Source: SAR202 cluster bacterium (GTDB lineage: Bacteria; Chloroflexota; Dehalococcoidia; Lucifugimonadales; VXLM01). Taken from it: DNA of 64,000 nt. The DNA lies in assembly GCA_022448725.1 (NCBI GenBank), contig JAKUTR010000011.1:1-64000 (forward strand), read 5' to 3'. Numbering within the stretch: position 1 is the first letter of the stretch; every line of letters begins with the position of its first letter. The notes beneath the pieces are model-generated. The model did no database searches and was not told the origin of the DNA. It saw nothing but the letters and a program-made list of their open reading frames with translations. Of this stretch, positions 61,590 to 64,000 are shown one piece after another. The translations under genes and the position numbers were made by a program.

Positions 61590-62468
61590 GTGAGCATACT
61601 TGTAGATGAACGAACACGCCTTTTGGTCCAAGGGATAACTGGACGAGAAGGGAGTTACCACGCAAAGAGATGCCGCGAATATGGGACTAACCTCGTGGCG
61701 GGAGTGACCCCTGGCCGAGGAGGGCAGGAATTCGATCAAAATGTTCCCGTGTATGACACTGTGGATCAGGCAGTAGCCGAAACAGGAGCAAATGCATCGC
61801 TGATATTTGTTCCCCCGGCGTTCGCAGCCGACGCGATACTTGAGTCGATTGATGCAGGAATCCATTTGGTCGCGGCGATTACAGAAGGCATACCAGTTAA
61901 TGACTCAGTGAAGGTTGTTAGGTACCTCAGAGACAAGGAAACGGTGGTAATCGGCCCTAATTGCCCAGGAGTGATCACTCCTGGGGCTAACTGCAAGATG
62001 GGGATAATGCCCGGCCATATCCACTCCCCTGGCCGTATAGGAGTCGTCTCCCGCAGCGGAACGCTCACCTATGAGGCGGTGGGCCAACTGACTGAGCTTG
62101 GCATCGGCCAATCAACCTGTGTTGGAATCGGAGGTGACCCTGTAAGCGGTACGTCCTTTGTAGATGTCCTCCGAATGTTTAACGATGACCCGGAGACGGA
62201 CGCAGTTGTCATGATAGGGGAGATAGGTGGCACCCGGGAGCAAGAGGCAGCTGAGTACATTTCCAGCGACTTCACCAAGCCGATCGCTTCACTTATCGTC
62301 GGAAGAAGTGCACCCCCGGGTAGGAGAATGGGCCACGCAGGGGCCATCATAACGGGGAAGGCTGCCACAGCCCATGAGAAGATCCGGGCCCTAGAGGCTG
62401 CTGGTGCAGTAATTATCCCAAGTCCAGCAGATATTGGGGTAACAATGAAGAAGGTTGTTGCGGGGTAG
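61590..62468 (+). CDS. sucD: Succinyl-CoA synthetase alpha subunit
   Basis: A 292-residue CoA-binding subunit. It has [16 protein letters not shown], the GxCPG-like [11 protein letters not shown] and the phosphohistidine region [20 protein letters not shown]. The reaction couples succinyl-CoA to ADP phosphorylation via the phospho-His. The start is GTG 61590, seven bases after AGGAG. Confidence 0.95.
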   Translation: MSILVDERTRLLVQGITGREGSYHAKRCREYGTNLVAGVTPGRGGQEFDQNVPVYDTVDQAVAETGANASLIFVPPAFAADAILESIDAGIHLVAAITEGIPVNDSVKVVRYLRDKETVVIGPNCPGVITPGANCKMGIMPGHIHSPGRIGVVSRSGTLTYEAVGQLTELGIGQSTCVGIGGDPVSGTSFVDVLRMFNDDPETDAVVMIGEIGGTREQEAAEYISSDFTKPIASLIVGRSAPPGRRMGHAGAIITGKAATAHEKIRALEAAGAVIIPSPADIGVTMKKVVAG

Positions 62469-62526
62469 CCCACGATGCCAGGAAGCAGCCCCTCCCGGAA
62501 AGCGAATTAACGCAACGCGGATGCTC

Positions 62527-63432
62527 CTAGACGAACACCGCAGGGTTTTCTAGGGTGCCGACGCCCTCAATAGTGATACTGACGATATCCCCTTCTTGGA
62601 GGCTGAATTCTGGAGGAGGGACGATTGATGTGCCCGTCAACACTGTTGTCATGTCAGGGACTTCGTTATGTCGAGTAAGCCAACCTGCAATCTCTTCGCA
62701 TCCGCGGGCCATCTGCGACGTCGATGTCTGTCCGGAAAAGACAACTTCTTGATCACGGGAGATTTTGCTTTCAACGGAGACATTCTGCGGGTCAATATTG
62801 CCAGCACTAACAAAGCATGGCCCCAGAGCGCAAGACCGAGAATAGATCTTAGCTTGCGGTAAGTACAGTGGGTTCTCGCCCTCTATAGAGCGACTGCTCA
62901 TGTCGTTGCCAGCCGTGTACCCAACGATCTCTTCTTGGTACAAAACGAAGGCCAGTTCTGGTTCAGGGACATTCCATTTTGAGTCCTCGCGTATTCCCAC
63001 GGACTCAAATGGGCCAACACACCGCTCTGCTGTAGCCTTAAAAAACAATTCAGGCCGGTCCGCAGAGTAAACCTTTGAATATACATCAGGCGTGTCGCTC
63101 TCGCGCCGTCGCTCCATCTCACTAGATTTATAAGTGACGCCCGCTGCCCAGACTTCTGGAGGGTCGAATGGTAAGTCGAGCCAGAGGTCACCGGTGCCCT
63201 CCCGGGAATCATTGGTAAGGTCTACTAGGCCAAAAGTATCAGGGTTCCCTGAGTCAACGATCTGCTGAGCCACTGTATCCATGTCTATACTAGTTATTGA
63301 GGAGGCAAAGATTAACTGGCTAATATCTGTCAAGCGGTCGTCAATCGAAGTCAGGCTAACTAGCAGGCCGTCTTGCGCCTCTACGGCCAAGATAGTGCCT
63401 CCGTCCGCGGCCATTAGTCGGTAGTAACGCAT
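62527..63432 (-). CDS. AraD1-like FAH-family protein (sugar-acid dehydratase-like)
   Basis: A 301-residue FAH-fold protein. The metal-binding EPELAFVLY (near 152), EIVGYTAGNDMSSRSIEGENPLYLPQAK and GPCFV are characteristic of the AraD1/2-keto-3-deoxy-sugar-acid dehydratase branch (for example L-arabinonate or xylonate pathways), distinct from the FAH protein at 34534. It fits with the uronate dehydrogenase-like and KDG-kinase-like genes but is far from them. ATG 63432 follows GGAGG. Confidence 0.85.
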   Translation of the reverse strand: MRYYRLMAADGGTILAVEAQDGLLVSLTSIDDRLTDISQLIFASSITSIDMDTVAQQIVDSGNPDTFGLVDLTNDSREGTGDLWLDLPFDPPEVWAAGVTYKSSEMERRRESDTPDVYSKVYSADRPELFFKATAERCVGPFESVGIREDSKWNVPEPELAFVLYQEEIVGYTAGNDMSSRSIEGENPLYLPQAKIYSRSCALGPCFVSAGNIDPQNVSVESKISRDQEVVFSGQTSTSQMARGCEEIAGWLTRHNEVPDMTTVLTGTSIVPPPEFSLQEGDIVSITIEGVGTLENPAVFV

Positions 63433-63578
63433 AAGCCCTCCAGTAGGATAATCTTGCCACTGCCCTTGAGTCTTGGGGCCTTCACTATAACCTTGCTGGC
63501 AAAGGGCGTCGAGAAAATAAGGGGGACTGCAGGAGGCGGCAATGTATCTCTATGTAATGACTGCTAGTGCAGAAGTAG

Positions 63579-63607
63579 TTGAACAGAGTGGGGCGATGGC
63601 GTAAAAT
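63579..63607 (+). promoter_or_regulatory. Sigma70 promoter for the pyrR leader
   Basis: TTGAAC (63579-63584) and TAAAAT (63602-63607) are 17 bp apart. Transcription would start near 63614, giving a leader of about 125 bases. In the gap left of it (63433-63578) I see no gene. Confidence 0.6.
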
Positions 63608-63634
63608 GAGCGGAGGACACGAAAATTTAGCAGG

Positions 63635-63665
63635 CCTTTAAGTCAGTCCCGTGAGACTGGTAAGG
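63635..63665 (+). promoter_or_regulatory. PyrR-binding RNA hairpin (anti-antiterminator)
   Basis: CCTT (63635-63638) pairs with AAGG (63662-63665), and CAGTC (63644-63648) pairs with GACTG (63555+100, i.e. 63655-63659), leaving the apical loop CCGTGA. The CNGNGA loop and purine-rich bulge match the PyrR binding loop. GGTAAGG (63659-63665) can alternatively pair with TCTTGCC (63710-63716) in the terminator 5' arm, so PyrR binding with UMP would free the terminator. Confidence 0.8.
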
Positions 63666-63706
63666 ACGAAGGGGTGAACTCCTAGTGGGGCTCGCCCTGT
63701 GCGAAG

Positions 63707-63738
63707 ACCTCTTGCCAGCTCCGGCGAGAGGTTTTTTT
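63707..63738 (+). terminator. Intrinsic terminator of the pyr attenuator
   Basis: ACCTCTTGCC (63707-63716) and GGCGAGAGGT (63723-63732) form a ten-pair stem (one G-T), loop AGCTCC, followed by seven T. The Shine-Dalgarno-like GAGAGG of pyrR is in the 3' arm, so the stem could also block translation. Confidence 0.85.
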
Positions 63739-63739
63739 G

Positions 63740-64000
63740 TTGTCAGAGGCACTCAAAACGACGAATGAAGAACGGCAGGTGCTGGACCAAGCACAACTCC
63801 GGCGAGCACTTATCCGCATAGCTCATGAGATTCTCGAAAGTAATCCAGGTAACACTGGGGTCAACTTGGTTGGTATTCATACCCGCGGCGTCCCACTGGC
63901 CGAACGCATAGCGGGCTTTATTGAAGAAATAGGAGGCCGGGCCCCGTCAATAGGGCAACTAGACATTGGTCTATATAGGGATGACCTGAGCCGGCGGGGT
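63740..64000 (+). CDS. pyrR: PyrR bifunctional pyr regulator / uracil phosphoribosyltransferase (partial)
   Basis: An open frame of 87 codons from TTG 63740 to the window edge. It reads QLRRALIRIAHEILESN, LVGIHTRGVPLAERIAG and LDIGLYRDDLSRRG, the N-terminal half of PyrR, with the RNA-binding and early PRPP-domain residues. The C-terminal PRPP loop is outside. The start is TTG 63740 or 63737; both lie at the T-tract of the terminator. PyrR controls the pyrimidine operon expected downstream. Confidence 0.9.
   Translation, partial: MSEALKTTNEERQVLDQAQLRRALIRIAHEILESNPGNTGVNLVGIHTRGVPLAERIAGFIEEIGGRAPSIGQLDIGLYRDDLSRRG

Noticed and set aside
1-64000. CRISPR arrays or insertion sequences
   Set aside because: No regularly spaced repeats, transposase or cas-like genes were seen.

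Overview
The window reads as a chromosomal segment of a free-living bacterium, about 50% GC, gene-dense, with short intergenic gaps and no insertion sequence, prophage or CRISPR array that I can see. The gene set points to Chloroflexota, most likely a Dehalococcoidia or SAR202-like marine/aquatic lineage: repeated Gfo/Idh/MocA oxidoreductases, phytanoyl-CoA dioxygenase-like enzymes, fumarylacetoacetate-hydrolase-fold enzymes, an LLM-class monooxygenase, NHL-repeat proteins and a sulfatase, set among ordinary housekeeping genes. That placement is inference from gene content; no rRNA or standard marker phylogeny was possible.

Layout. 0-11.8 kb: partial FmdB-like zinc ribbon, MBL-fold hydrolase, Gfo/Idh oxidoreductase, NHL protein, then a leftward run (CPA2 antiporter, PfkB sugar kinase, lipoprotein alpha/beta hydrolase, MFS transporter), a 23-residue-repeat protein and a Xer recombinase. 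12-15.4 kb: sulfatase, MetE-like protein and an overlapping nucleotidyltransferase. 15.4-18.7 kb: aroQ-efp-xseA-xseB plus an unknown gene. 18.7-25.8 kb: YqeG-type HAD phosphatase, rhomboid-TPR, clpX, clpP, tig, a VTT membrane protein, a short PSP1-like protein and holB. 25.8-38 kb: catabolic genes (uronate dehydrogenase-like, Thr/Ser dehydratase-like, FMN hydroxyacid oxidase, PhyH, AAC(3)-fold, MetE-like, LLM monooxygenase, Gfo/Idh, FAH, phosphatase, aldehyde dehydrogenase). 38-46.3 kb: leftward block with type IV pilus assembly genes (pilB-pilC-pilN-pilO-prepilin peptidase) downstream of obgE-nadD-pyrE-phosphatase. 46.4-56.3 kb: further accessory catabolism (Ldh-type dehydrogenase, glycosidase-like protein, ornithine cyclodeaminase-like, AKR, two Gfo/Idh, PhyH, NHL, small transporter). 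56.5-64 kb: thiD, M28 peptidase, ffh, tRNA-Ser(UGA), sucC-sucD, AraD1-like FAH protein, and the start of pyrR behind a textbook PyrR attenuator.

The accessory enzymes fit degradation of sugar acids and small oxidised or sulfated organics: uronate dehydrogenase-like, KDG-kinase-like, AraD1/FAH-like and aldehyde dehydrogenase steps, with many NAD(P)-dependent Gfo/Idh enzymes, and sugar release by sulfatase and glycosidase-like proteins.

The most notable non-genic signal is at about 46.27-46.45 kb. A very AT-rich stretch lies next to four same-strand, helically spaced DnaA-box-like 9-mers, exactly where the + strand changes from C-rich to G-rich and housekeeping genes begin to point away on both sides. 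I read it as a candidate replication origin. A second is a compact stand-alone transcription unit at 53.45-53.65 kb (consensus promoter, tiny ORF, perfect 32-bp palindrome).
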